This document shows positions 48,649-56,886 of a stretch of 64,000 bases of DNA, piece after piece; the stretch's first letter is position 1, and every line of letters starts with the position of its first letter. The translations under genes and the position numbers were made by a program. The stretch covers positions 9,702-73,701 of the forward strand of contig JAVHLG010000008.1 of assembly GCA_031082225.1 (NCBI GenBank). Direction: 5' to 3'. The DNA comes from Desulfovibrionaceae bacterium. GTDB taxonomy: Bacteria > Desulfobacterota > Desulfovibrionia > Desulfovibrionales > Desulfovibrionaceae. The notes below the pieces were generated by a model that had not been told where the DNA came from, did no database searches, and worked only from the letters and a program-made list of their open reading frames with translations.

Positions 48649-48912
48649 ATGCGCATCACCCCGTTTCTTTTGACCATCGCCATAACGGCCCTGGCCTCGG
48701 CGGGCGGAGCCTTGGAGGCCCGGGCGGACCGGGACATCCCCAACCCGCTGACCGGCGAGATCGTGGTCATGAAGTTCGCCAAGGCCCCGAACAGTCGTGA
48801 AATCACCAGGATCGGCCTGAAACTGGGCCGCAAGACCCTGGAAGACGTTCTGTCCGCCGCCGCCCCCGGGCAGGCGGCCAAGCTGGCCGGATGCCTGTCC
48901 GGCGGCAAATGA
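48649..48912 (+). CDS. Small secreted protein, unknown
   Basis: 87 residues. Signal peptide MRITPFLLTIAITALASAGG..., cleavage probably near LEARA. The mature 60 residues (DIPNPLTGEIVVMKFAKAPNS, LKLGRKTLEDVLSAAAPGQ) match no family known to me; one cysteine near the end. A good AAGGAG site precedes the ATG. It is middle gene of the FecR trio. Confidence 0.65.
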   Translation: MRITPFLLTIAITALASAGGALEARADRDIPNPLTGEIVVMKFAKAPNSREITRIGLKLGRKTLEDVLSAAAPGQAAKLAGCLSGGK

Positions 48913-48923
48913 GGAGGACGGAC

Positions 48924-49376
48924 ATGCCGCGACACCATGGAATCATGCGCCTGATGGCCCTGGCCGTCCTGGCGGCGTGCTGCCTGGCCGGACCGTGGGG
49001 GTGTCAGGCGGAAAAGGCCGGGACGTCTGGGGGGCGGCAAGCTGCCCCGCCGACCGCCGCAACGGCCTCCCTGACGTCGGCCGTCCGGGGGGGGCGGGCC
49101 GCAGCCCCGGCGGTGTCCGGGCAGGAACTTTTGGCCCGGGTCAAGCCGTTTCTGGATTGCGCCTACGCTGCCTATGTCTCGGCCCAGGCCGGGCAGAGGC
49201 AATACCGGCCCGAGGCGGCCACGGCCGCCTGCGCCGCCTGCGACACGCTCCTTGAGCCGTTTCGGGAGTTCGTTTTCGAACGGACCGGCAACGCGGACTA
49301 TGTGAACGAACTCAGCGGGGTGGTCCGGGAGCATGCCGCAGGCGTCATGCAGCAGGCCTCGGCTGCGGCCAAGTAG
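48924..49376 (+). CDS. Small putative lipoprotein, unknown
   Basis: 150 residues from ATG 48924 (GGAGGACGGAC upstream); the track start is 11 codons early. The signal (MALAVLAACCLAGPWGCQ) offers possible lipidation cysteines at LAAC or PWGC. The mature part begins with an Ala/Thr/Gly-rich linker and continues as a helical domain (LLARVKPFLDCAYAAYVSAQ, AATAACAACDTLLEPFREFV) with several cysteines. No family is recognised. Last of the FecR-led trio; DUF362 follows after about 80 bases. Confidence 0.6.
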   Translation: MPRHHGIMRLMALAVLAACCLAGPWGCQAEKAGTSGGRQAAPPTAATASLTSAVRGGRAAAPAVSGQELLARVKPFLDCAYAAYVSAQAGQRQYRPEAATAACAACDTLLEPFREFVFERTGNADYVNELSGVVREHAAGVMQQASAAAK

Positions 49377-49454
49377 GCGATTTCGTTTCATGCCCGGTGC
49401 GACGCGTCGGGAGGCGTCCCGGCCTGCGGCCGGGGCGGCCAGGGGAGGTGCGAC

Positions 49455-50471
49455 ATGAAGGGGCGTTTTCCACGCCATGGTCAGGGGCATGGGTTTTCCT
49501 CCCTGCCGCGCCCTGACGGGGCCTTATCCCGCCGGGAGTTTCTCAAGTGGCAGATGCGCGGGGCGCTGTGTCTTGCGGCCGGGGCGGCCGGGGCCGCCGG
49601 AATTGTCAATGTGGGGAATCTCGTCCTGCCGGATGACGCCCTGGCCGGGGCCGGACCGGACATCGCCCTGGCCACTGGACGTCCCGCCGCCGCCACCCGG
49701 GCGGCCGTGGAGCTTCTGGGCGGCATGGCGGCCTTCGTCAAGCCAGGCAGCCGGGTGGTCATCAAACCCAACATCTCCTTTCCCAATCCGCCCGAAGCCG
49801 CCACCACCACCCATCCCGAGGTGGTGCGGGAGCTGGCCGTCATGTGCCGCGAGGCCGGGGCCTCCCGGATCATGATCCTGGATCACACCCTCTATGACCG
49901 CGCGACCTGTCTGGAACAGTCCGGGGTGGCCGACGCCTGCGAATCCGTGGAACCCGGCATGGTCCAGGCCCTGGGCGACGCCCGGTTCTATCGCGAGTCG
50001 GACATCCCCCAGGGGGTGTCCATGAAGTCCACCCGGGTCATGGCCGACGTGCTCGAGGCCGACGTGCTCATCTCCGCGCCCGTGGCCAAGTCCCATTCCT
50101 CGGCCGGGGTGTCCCTGTCCATGAAAAACCTCATGGGCCTCATCTTCGACCGCAGCGTCATGCACTCCCGCCACGACCTGGACGTGGCCATCGTGGATCT
50201 GGTTTCGCTTTTGCGTCCGGCCCTGGCGGTGGTGGACGCCACCCGCGTTCTGACCACCAACGGTCCCGGCGGGCCGGGCAAGGTGGACGTTTTGGACACG
50301 GTCATCGCCTCCCGCGACCCCGTGGCTGCCGACGCCCGGGCCGTGCTGTTGTCCGAATGGTACGGCAGGCGGTTCGCCCCGCGACAGGTCAGGCACATCG
50401 CCCTGGCCCATGAACGGGGACTGGGGCGCATGGATGTGGAGAACCTGCGCGAGAGCCGCGTGGCGGTGTGA
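49455..50471 (+). CDS. Tat-exported DUF362 protein
   Basis: 338 residues. Twin-arginine signal LSRREFLKWQMRG near residue 25 followed by an Ala-rich hydrophobic stretch, so it is exported folded, usually meaning a cofactor. DUF362 body: VVIKPNISFPNPPEAATTTH, MILDHTLYDRATCLEQSGV, VLISAPVAKSHSSAGVSLSM, KNLMGLI. DUF362 proteins often come with ferredoxin domains; here the ferredoxin part is the next gene, whose ATG overlaps this stop codon (TGATG). GGAGG lies seven bases upstream of the start. The pair probably works as a redox unit at the periplasmic face; the reaction is unknown. Confidence 0.85.
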   Translation: MKGRFPRHGQGHGFSSLPRPDGALSRREFLKWQMRGALCLAAGAAGAAGIVNVGNLVLPDDALAGAGPDIALATGRPAAATRAAVELLGGMAAFVKPGSRVVIKPNISFPNPPEAATTTHPEVVRELAVMCREAGASRIMILDHTLYDRATCLEQSGVADACESVEPGMVQALGDARFYRESDIPQGVSMKSTRVMADVLEADVLISAPVAKSHSSAGVSLSMKNLMGLIFDRSVMHSRHDLDVAIVDLVSLLRPALAVVDATRVLTTNGPGGPGKVDVLDTVIASRDPVAADARAVLLSEWYGRRFAPRQVRHIALAHERGLGRMDVENLRESRVAV

Positions 50472-52141
50472 TGGTTCTCAAGCGGGTCGTGCAGACGGCA
50501 AGCCTTGGGCTTTTTGCCTTCGCCGTGTGGGCCCTGGCCCGGGACTCCGGGATGTCCGGGCCCGGCGTGACCCTGGCCCGGTTTTTTTTGCGGCTCGATC
50601 CGGTGTTGGTCCTTGGCGTGGACATCGCGGCCCGGGCCCTGGCCGCATCCCTGTGGCTGGCCGGTGTCGTGGCCCTGTCCGGACTGGTTTTCGGGCGGGC
50701 CTTTTGCGGCAACATCTGTCCCATGGGGGCCACCCTGGACGTGGCCGGTCGGTTTGCGGGCCGAACCCGGCGATCCCGAGACCCCCGGGGTGTCGCCGCC
50801 GCCTCCGGGCCCGGTCCCCGGCGCATCAAGTACCTGGTTCTGGCTGGCGTGATGGCGTGCGCCCTGTGCGGGACATCCCTGGTCTTTTTCGTCTCCCCCC
50901 TGTCCCTGGTCACCCGGCTGTACGGGCTTTTTTTCCTGCCAGCGGCGGAGCTTGGGGCCCGTGCCGCCCTGGAGGCGGCCGACCCGCTGCTTCGCGCCCT
51001 GGACGCCAAGGCCTTGCTCTATTCCAGCCTCCCCAGCCACCGCTTCGCCGGGCAGCTTTTCATCGCGACCTTTTTCGGGACGCTTTTTTTTCTGGCCCGG
51101 CGCGATCCCCGCCTCTGGTGCCGCTTCATCTGTCCGGCCGGGGCGGTCATCGCCCTGTTCTCCCGCCGCCCGGCCCTTGTCGCCCGCCGGGTGGGGGAGG
51201 GCTGCACCGGGTGTGGGGCCTGTCGCCGGTCCTGCCCCATGGGGGCCATCCCGGCTGATCCCAAAGCCACCACCTTTTCCGAATGCATCGTCTGCCGCGC
51301 CTGCCTGGGCGTCTGCCCTGAGGGCGTGATCGCTTTTACCCCCTGGACTGGACCCCATGCCGGGGCTGCGGCGTCCCGGGAGCCGGTTCTGCCGTCGCGG
51401 CGGGAGTTTCTGGCTGCGGGGGTCGTGGGTGCCGGGGCGGCGCTGACGATGCTGACGGGCCTGTCCGAGGGCGTCACGGCCGACGATTCCGGCGGGCGTC
51501 CCCTGTCGCCTGCGGCCGTGCGGCCGCCCGGGGCGGTTCCCGAGCCGGATTTTCTGGCCCGGTGCGTGCGTTGCGGGGCCTGCATGCGGGCTTGTCCCAC
51601 CAACATGCTGCAACCGGCCCTTTTCTCCACGGGGTTGGCCGGGCTATTTTCCCCCCTGGCCGTGGCCCGGCGCGGCGGCTGCCAGCCGGACTGCACGGCC
51701 TGCGGCGAGGCGTGCCCCACCGGGGCCATCCGGAAACTGGTCCCGGCCGAGCGGATGTGGGCCAAGACGGGCACGGCCCAGGTATTGCGCCACAAGTGCC
51801 TGGCCTGGGAATTCAACCGCAAATGCCTTGTGTGCGATGAGGTCTGCCCGTACAACGCCCTGGAGTTTCGCCGGGCCGAGGGCCTTGACGTGGCCGTGCC
51901 CCATGTGATCGAGGACAAATGTACGGGCTGCGGCTGGTGCGAACGCCACTGTCCGGTGACCGCCGTCCCGGCCATCCGGGTGGAGCCCATGGGGGCGCTG
52001 CGGTTGGCCGCCGGGTCGTATCGCGAGGCCGGGCGGGCCATGGGCCTGCGCATCGAGCGCCGTCCCAAAAAGCGGCACATCGATCCGGCCGCCCCTGTCC
52101 GGGAGGGCGGAGACGGTCTGCCGCCGGGATTTACGCCCTGA
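50471..52141 (+). CDS. Membrane polyferredoxin with internal Tat segment
   Basis: 556 residues. The N-terminal half is NapH/MauN-like: several membrane segments (LGLFAFAVWALA, LAASLWLAGVVALSGLVFG) with CGNICPMG and CRFICPAG motifs, then two 4Fe-4S sites (CTGCGACRRSCPMGAI, CIVCRACLGVCPEG). About residue 305 a second element starts: SRREFLAAGVVGAGAALTML, a twin-arginine motif plus hydrophobic helix inside the protein. It is followed by a NapG-like set of ferredoxin sites (CVRCGACMRACPTNML, CTACGEACPTG, CLVCDEVCPYNAL, CTGCGWCERHCPV). It looks like a fusion of NapH-type and NapG-type proteins carrying electrons across the membrane. ATG overlaps the DUF362 stop; larE follows closely. Confidence 0.85.
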   Translation: MVLKRVVQTASLGLFAFAVWALARDSGMSGPGVTLARFFLRLDPVLVLGVDIAARALAASLWLAGVVALSGLVFGRAFCGNICPMGATLDVAGRFAGRTRRSRDPRGVAAASGPGPRRIKYLVLAGVMACALCGTSLVFFVSPLSLVTRLYGLFFLPAAELGARAALEAADPLLRALDAKALLYSSLPSHRFAGQLFIATFFGTLFFLARRDPRLWCRFICPAGAVIALFSRRPALVARRVGEGCTGCGACRRSCPMGAIPADPKATTFSECIVCRACLGVCPEGVIAFTPWTGPHAGAAASREPVLPSRREFLAAGVVGAGAALTMLTGLSEGVTADDSGGRPLSPAAVRPPGAVPEPDFLARCVRCGACMRACPTNMLQPALFSTGLAGLFSPLAVARRGGCQPDCTACGEACPTGAIRKLVPAERMWAKTGTAQVLRHKCLAWEFNRKCLVCDEVCPYNALEFRRAEGLDVAVPHVIEDKCTGCGWCERHCPVTAVPAIRVEPMGALRLAAGSYREAGRAMGLRIERRPKKRHIDPAAPVREGGDGLPPGFTP

Positions 52142-52152
52142 GATCTGGCGGC

Positions 52153-52989
52153 ATGATTTCAAGCGAATCCATGAAGACATCAGACATCTCTTCCGTCCTG
52201 GCCGGATACGGCGTCTGCGTGGTGGCCGCCAGCGGCGGCGTGGACAGCCTGCTTCTGTCCGTTTTGGCCCACCGCGCCCTGGGGGCGGGGGCTGTGATCG
52301 CCCATGCCGCGAGCCCGGCCGTGCCCGCCGGGGACACGGCCCGGCTGCACCACGTGGCCCGCCTGGAGGGCTTTGCCGTGCGCCAGGTGGACGCCGGGGA
52401 GATGCGCGACCCGCGCTACCTGGAAAATCCCGTGGACCGCTGCTACTACTGCAAGACCGGCCTGTACCGGACGCTTTCCGCCCTGGCCCGGGAGACGGGC
52501 GCGGCCGTGGTGGCCAGCGGCACGAACCTGGACGATCTGTCCGACTACCGCCCGGGGCTTGTGGCCGCCAAGGATTTCGGCGTGCGCCATCCCTTTGTGG
52601 AGGCGGGCCTGACCAAGGCCGACATCCGGGCCATGGCCCGCGGCCTGGGGCTTTTTTTCGCCGATGCCCCGGCCTCGCCCTGCCTGGGCAGCCGCATCCA
52701 CACCGGCACCCCCATCACCCGGGAGCGCCTGGCCGCCGTGGCCTTTGCCGAGGACGCCCTGCGCCAGCGCCTGGGGCTCGATCTGGTGCGCTGCCGCATC
52801 CACGGCGACGCGGCCCTGATCGAGGTGGATCCGGCCCTTCTGGCGTCGGCTGACGGGCGGCAGGCGGAGATTACGGCCGCCGTGGCCGAGCTCGGCCGCC
52901 AGTTCACGGAACGTTTTCCAAACATCGCAACCATCGGCCTGGACCCCCGGGGCTATGCCCGGGGCCGGGCCTTCCATACCACTCCATGA
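52153..52989 (+). CDS. larE: Sacrificial sulfur transferase LarE
   Basis: 278 residues. PP-loop ASGGVDSLLLSVLAH, then DRCYYCKTGLYR and DAPASPCLGSRI, the LarE pattern. LarE adenylates and thiolates the pyridinium dicarboxylate made by LarB on the way to the nickel-pincer cofactor (NPN) of lactate racemase. In the L. plantarum enzyme the sulfur comes from a Cys of the protein; here cysteines in CYYC and PASPC could instead hold an Fe-S cluster, as described for multi-Cys LarE forms. Start 52153 or 52171, both with weak ribosome sites. It overlaps larB by four bases. Confidence 0.9.
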   Translation: MISSESMKTSDISSVLAGYGVCVVAASGGVDSLLLSVLAHRALGAGAVIAHAASPAVPAGDTARLHHVARLEGFAVRQVDAGEMRDPRYLENPVDRCYYCKTGLYRTLSALARETGAAVVASGTNLDDLSDYRPGLVAAKDFGVRHPFVEAGLTKADIRAMARGLGLFFADAPASPCLGSRIHTGTPITRERLAAVAFAEDALRQRLGLDLVRCRIHGDAALIEVDPALLASADGRQAEITAAVAELGRQFTERFPNIATIGLDPRGYARGRAFHTTP

Positions 52990-53642
52990 GCCTTTTTTTC
53001 GACCACAGCCGCCAGGAGCGCATCGGCCTGCCCGAGACCGTGTTTTGCCAGGGCAAGCCCCTGGCGGTCATCGAGGGGCTTTTGCGGGAGCACGGCCGCC
53101 CCGGGGCCTCGCCGCTTCTGTTCACCCGTCTGGCCCCGGAGGTCTTCGCCACCCTGGTCCCGCAGGTCCGGGCCCTGGCCGACTACCACGCCCTGTCGCG
53201 CACGGCCTATACCGCTGTTTTGCCGACCGTGGCCCGGGGCCGGGTGGCCGTGGTCTCGGCCGGGACATCCGACGGCCCCGTGGCCCACGAGGCGGCCCGC
53301 ACCCTGGACTACCTGGGCATCCCGAACACCCTTTTCGAGGACAACGGCGTGGCCGGACTGTGGCGCATCGCCCGGAACCTGGACGAGATCAACAGCCACG
53401 ACGCAGTCATCGTGGCCGCCGGGATGGACGCCGCCCTGGCCTCGGTGGCCGGGGGACTGACGCCGAAACCGATCATCGCCGTGCCCACCTCCGTGGGCTA
53501 CGGGGTGGCCGAGGGCGGGCGGACCGCGCTTTTCGCCATGCTGGCCAGTTGCGCCCCGGGGGTGTGCGTGCAAAACATCGACAACGGCTACGGCGCGGCC
53601 TGCGCTGCGGCCCGGATCATCAGGCTTCTCAATGAAAAATGA
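52986..53642 (+). CDS. larB: NPN cofactor biosynthesis carboxylase LarB
   Basis: 218 residues. The PurE-like domain is clear: RVAVVSAGTSDGPVAHEAA, LFEDNGVAGLWRI, VIVAAGMDAALASVAGG, VPTSVGYGVAEGG. LarB carboxylates and hydrolyses nicotinic acid adenine dinucleotide to start NPN synthesis. The N-terminal part (QERIGLPETVFCQGK) holds the cysteine of the family. Its start overlaps the larE stop (ATGA), and its end overlaps larC by 11 bases. Confidence 0.93.
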   Translation: MSLFFDHSRQERIGLPETVFCQGKPLAVIEGLLREHGRPGASPLLFTRLAPEVFATLVPQVRALADYHALSRTAYTAVLPTVARGRVAVVSAGTSDGPVAHEAARTLDYLGIPNTLFEDNGVAGLWRIARNLDEINSHDAVIVAAGMDAALASVAGGLTPKPIIAVPTSVGYGVAEGGRTALFAMLASCAPGVCVQNIDNGYGAACAAARIIRLLNEK

Positions 53643-54546
53643 TGCCGTCCCGGACCTCCCTGCCGGTCCCATCCTCGTGGTGCGCGCCCCGTCCGGGCTC
53701 TCGGGGGACATGTTCGTGGCCGGGCTTGTCCGCCTGGCCGACTTGGACGCCCAGGCCCTGGCCGGGATCGTGGCGCGGCTTGGGCTGCCCGAACTGGACG
53801 GCGCGTTGGCCGTGGTGGACACAACCGTGTCCGGCATCGCCGGGGCGGGCTGCGACATCCGGCTGCCGCATGTCCATTCCCACACCACCATGGCCGACAT
53901 CCGGGGGCTCATCGCCGCCGGGCGTCTGTCGCCGCGCGGCCGGGAGCTGGCGCTTACGGCCTTCGGGGAGCTGGCCCGGGCCGAGGCCGCCGTGCATGGC
54001 GTGGCCGTGGACGACGTGGCCTTCCATGAGGTGGGGGCCCTGGACAGCATCCTGGACGTGTGCCTGTCCGCCGAGCTTTTCGCCATGATCGATCCGTCGC
54101 GCTTCGTGTGCAGCCCCCTGCCCGTCAGCGACGGGGTGGTGGCCTGCGCCCACGGCCTTTTGTCCACGCCCGCCCCGGCCACCCTGGCCCTGCTTGAGGG
54201 CATGCCCATCTATGGAATTCCCGGGGCCGGGGAGACGGTCACCCCCACGGCGGCGGCGCTTCTGCGGGCCTTTGCCCCGCAGTTTGGCCCCTGGCCGCCC
54301 ATGCGGCTCACGCGCCAGGTCCGGGCCTACGGCGGCCGGATCATCCCCGGCGTGCCAAACGGCGCGATCTTCGCCCTGGGCCAGCCCCTGCCCGCCGGTC
54401 TGGCAGCCGAATGCCCCGCCGCCAAGGCGGACGGCGCGCCGCTGACTTGCCGTCCAGACCACCATCACGCCCACCCCGACCATGCCCACGGTCACGGCCA
54501 TGCCGGGGACGGGCCACCGCACCGCCGCGCCGGACATGGGGACTGA
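53632..54546 (+). CDS. larC: Nickel-insertion protein LarC, N-terminal part only
   Basis: 304 residues. LarC1-type domain: RAPSGLSGDMFVAGLVRLAD, HVHSHTTMADIRGLI, DVAFHEVGALDSILDV, SPLPVSDGVVACAHGL, GAGETVTPTAAALLRAF. The C-terminus is a His/Asp tail (DHHHAHPDHAHGHGHAGD) suited to hold nickel. Usual full LarC is about 400 residues because a second domain (LarC2, CTP- and metal-binding) follows; it is missing, and the 280 bases after the stop contain no LarC2 in any frame. The function may therefore be split, with LarC2 encoded elsewhere, or impaired. No larA lies in this window. Confidence 0.85.
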   Translation: MKNDAVPDLPAGPILVVRAPSGLSGDMFVAGLVRLADLDAQALAGIVARLGLPELDGALAVVDTTVSGIAGAGCDIRLPHVHSHTTMADIRGLIAAGRLSPRGRELALTAFGELARAEAAVHGVAVDDVAFHEVGALDSILDVCLSAELFAMIDPSRFVCSPLPVSDGVVACAHGLLSTPAPATLALLEGMPIYGIPGAGETVTPTAAALLRAFAPQFGPWPPMRLTRQVRAYGGRIIPGVPNGAIFALGQPLPAGLAAECPAAKADGAPLTCRPDHHHAHPDHAHGHGHAGDGPPHRRAGHGD

Positions 54547-54660
54547 TCCGTTTCGCCCGGGGCGTGGCCGGACGCCGCATTGCGGCATGTCCCGCTCCGG
54601 AAACACGCCCGGCCCTCTTGTGATTTCATGAACAAGACCGCGGCGGATCGTGAACCGCTA

Positions 54661-54743
54661 CGGTAAACGGCGGGCAGGGTCCGGTAAACGGCAATACCGG
54701 GTCCGGGCGCAACGTATCACCGGGGCATCCGGGCCGTTTACCG
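54661..54743 (+). promoter_or_regulatory. Three CGGTAAACGG boxes upstream of acs
   Basis: Exact 10-mer at 54661-54670 and 54682-54691 (21 bases apart, two helical turns) and inverted at 54734-54743. The first two face one way and the third faces the other. The spacing and the adjacent sigma-54-type promoter suggest an enhancer-binding protein. The factor is unknown. Confidence 0.6.
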
Positions 54744-54751
54744 AAAAGGCG

Positions 54752-54767
54752 TGGATATTCGTTTGCC
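54752..54767 (+). promoter_or_regulatory. Candidate sigma-54 promoter of acs
   Basis: TGGATATTCGTTTGCC: GG (54753-54754), ten bases, GC (54765-54766), with the TTTGC end of the -12 element. It fits the GG-N10-GC rule; the CAC after GG is not conserved. It lies about 60 bases before the acs start codon. Confidence 0.55.
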
Positions 54768-54827
54768 GGGCGTGTAGGTTTCGCCCACGTTTGCAATGCG
54801 TTTCAACCAAGGAACCGGGGGGAGACG

Positions 54828-56810
54828 ATGACTTCGGAGAAAATCGAGAGCATGATGCATGAGGATCGCGTGTTCGAACCGCCCATGGCCGGACGGGATA
54901 ACGCCTATATCAAAAGCCTGGACGAATACCGCGCGGCATACAAGCGGTCCATGGAGGATCCGGAGGGCTTCTGGTCCGACCGGACCAGCGAGCTTCTGAC
55001 CTGGTACAAGAAGTGGGACAAGACCCTGGAGTGGAGCTTCGACACCCCCGACATCAAGTGGTTCGCGGGCGGCGAGCTCAACGTGGCCTACAACTGCCTG
55101 GACCGGCACCTGGAAAACGGGCGGCGCAACAAGGCGGCCATCATCTGGCAGGGCGAGGCCGACAAGGACGTACGCGTCTACACCTACCAGATGCTGCATG
55201 ACGAGGTCTGCCGCTTCGCCAACGTCTTGAAGAAGATGGGCGTCAAACGCGGCGACCGGGTCAGCCTGTACCTGCCCATGGTCCCCGAGCTGGCCATCGC
55301 CATGCTGGCCTGCGCCCGCATCGGCGCGCCGCACAGCATCGTGTTCGCCGGATTTTCCGCCCACAGCCTGCGCGACCGCATCAACGACTGCCAGTCCAGG
55401 ATCCTGGTGTGCAGCGACGCCGTCATCCGGGCCGGGAAGACCATACCGCTGAAGCAAAACGCCGACGCGGCGCTTTCGGAATGCCCCACCGTTGAAAAAT
55501 GCATCGTCCTCAAACACGGCGGCAACGCCGTGGAGATGGCCGAGGGCCGCGACACGTGGTGGCACGAGGAGATGGCCGCACCGGACATCACCGCCCACTG
55601 CGAGCCCGAGCACATGGACGCCGAGGACGTGCTGTTCATCCTGTATACCAGCGGCTCCACGGGCAAGCCCAAGGGCGTGTACCACACCACCGGCGGCTAC
55701 CTGACCTATGTGGCCCACACCACCCAGTGGGTCTTCGACGTGCATGAAAGCGACATCCACTGGTGCACGGCGGACATCGGCTGGGTCACGGGCCATTCCT
55801 ACATCGTCTACGGGCCGCTGGCGCTCGGGGCCACGTCGCTTATGTTCGAGGGCGTGCCCACCTATCCCGGGCCGGACCGCTTCTGGCAGATCTGCGAAAA
55901 ATTCGGGGTCAACATCTTCTACACCGCGCCCACCGTCATCCGGTCGCTCATGCGCTCCGGGCCGCAGTGGACCGAGAACCACGACCTGTCGTCGCTACGG
56001 GTATTGGGGTCCGTGGGCGAGCCCATCAACCCTGAGGCCTGGATGTGGTACCACGAGCACATCGGCAAGGGGAAATTGCCCATCGTGGATACCTGGTGGC
56101 AGACCGAGACCGGCGGGCTCATGATCTCGGCGTTGCCGTACGCCACGCCGCTCAAGCCCGGGTCGGCCACGCTGCCGCTGCCGGGCGTGGATGCGGCCAT
56201 CGTCAACTCCGAGGGCCAGGAAGCGCCGCTTGGCGACGGCGGGTTTCTGGTCATCCGCAAGCCCTGGCCGGGCATGCTGCGCGGGGTGTGGGGCGACCCG
56301 GCCCGCTTCAAGCAGCAGTATTTCGCGGGATTCAAGGGCGTCTACGAGAGCGGCGACGGCGCGCGCCGGGACACGGACGGCTATTTCTGGATCATGGGCC
56401 GCGTGGACGACGTGATCAACGTGTCCGGGCACCGCATGGGCACGGCCGAGATCGAGTCGGCGCTGGTGTCGCATCCGACCGTGGCCGAGGCGGCGGTGGT
56501 GGGCATGCCGCACGACGTCAAGGGCCAGAGCATCTATGCCTATGTGACGCTCAAGGCCGGCTTCGAAGAGGACGAGGATCTCTTGAAGGCCTTGAAAGTC
56601 CATGTGCGCAAGGAGATCGGCCCCATCGCCCAGCCGGAGGTGATCCAGTTCGCGCCGGGGCTGCCCAAGACCCGCAGCGGCAAGATCATGCGGCGCATCC
56701 TGCGCAAGATCGCCTCGGATGAGACCGAGAGCCTGGGCGATACCTCGACCCTGGCCGATCCGAGCGTGGTTGGGGAGCTTATCGACGGCAAGAAGCGGTT
56801 GATGAGCTAG
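54828..56810 (+). CDS. acs: Acetyl-CoA synthetase
   Basis: 660 residues, normal. Adenylate-forming enzyme: [13 protein letters not shown] (P-loop), [45 protein letters not shown], and the acetylatable lysine in [12 protein letters not shown]. It makes acetyl-CoA from acetate, ATP and CoA; in sulfate reducers it can scavenge acetate. GGGGGGAG lies just before the ATG. It is monocistronic, with the CGGTAAACGG boxes and sigma-54 site upstream and a terminator downstream. Confidence 0.97.
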   Translation: MTSEKIESMMHEDRVFEPPMAGRDNAYIKSLDEYRAAYKRSMEDPEGFWSDRTSELLTWYKKWDKTLEWSFDTPDIKWFAGGELNVAYNCLDRHLENGRRNKAAIIWQGEADKDVRVYTYQMLHDEVCRFANVLKKMGVKRGDRVSLYLPMVPELAIAMLACARIGAPHSIVFAGFSAHSLRDRINDCQSRILVCSDAVIRAGKTIPLKQNADAALSECPTVEKCIVLKHGGNAVEMAEGRDTWWHEEMAAPDITAHCEPEHMDAEDVLFILYTSGSTGKPKGVYHTTGGYLTYVAHTTQWVFDVHESDIHWCTADIGWVTGHSYIVYGPLALGATSLMFEGVPTYPGPDRFWQICEKFGVNIFYTAPTVIRSLMRSGPQWTENHDLSSLRVLGSVGEPINPEAWMWYHEHIGKGKLPIVDTWWQTETGGLMISALPYATPLKPGSATLPLPGVDAAIVNSEGQEAPLGDGGFLVIRKPWPGMLRGVWGDPARFKQQYFAGFKGVYESGDGARRDTDGYFWIMGRVDDVINVSGHRMGTAEIESALVSHPTVAEAAVVGMPHDVKGQSIYAYVTLKAGFEEDEDLLKALKVHVRKEIGPIAQPEVIQFAPGLPKTRSGKIMRRILRKIASDETESLGDTSTLADPSVVGELIDGKKRLMS

Positions 56811-56857
56811 CGCCGAGCGGGTTCCGGCGAAAGGCCGGAAGAAGAGAAGAAAAATGG

Positions 56858-56885
56858 AAGGGCCGCCCCGAGAGGGGTGGCCCTT
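56858..56885 (+). terminator. Terminator of acs (left island boundary)
   Basis: AGGGCCGCCCC-GAGA-GGGGTGGCCCT followed by TTTTT. Nearly the same hairpin recurs at 59978-60004. Confidence 0.85.
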
Positions 56886-56886
56886 T

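Noticed and set aside
54547-54700. LarC2 continued by frameshift after larC
   Set aside because: Other frames carry no LarC2-like sequence and stop quickly; only the acs control region follows.
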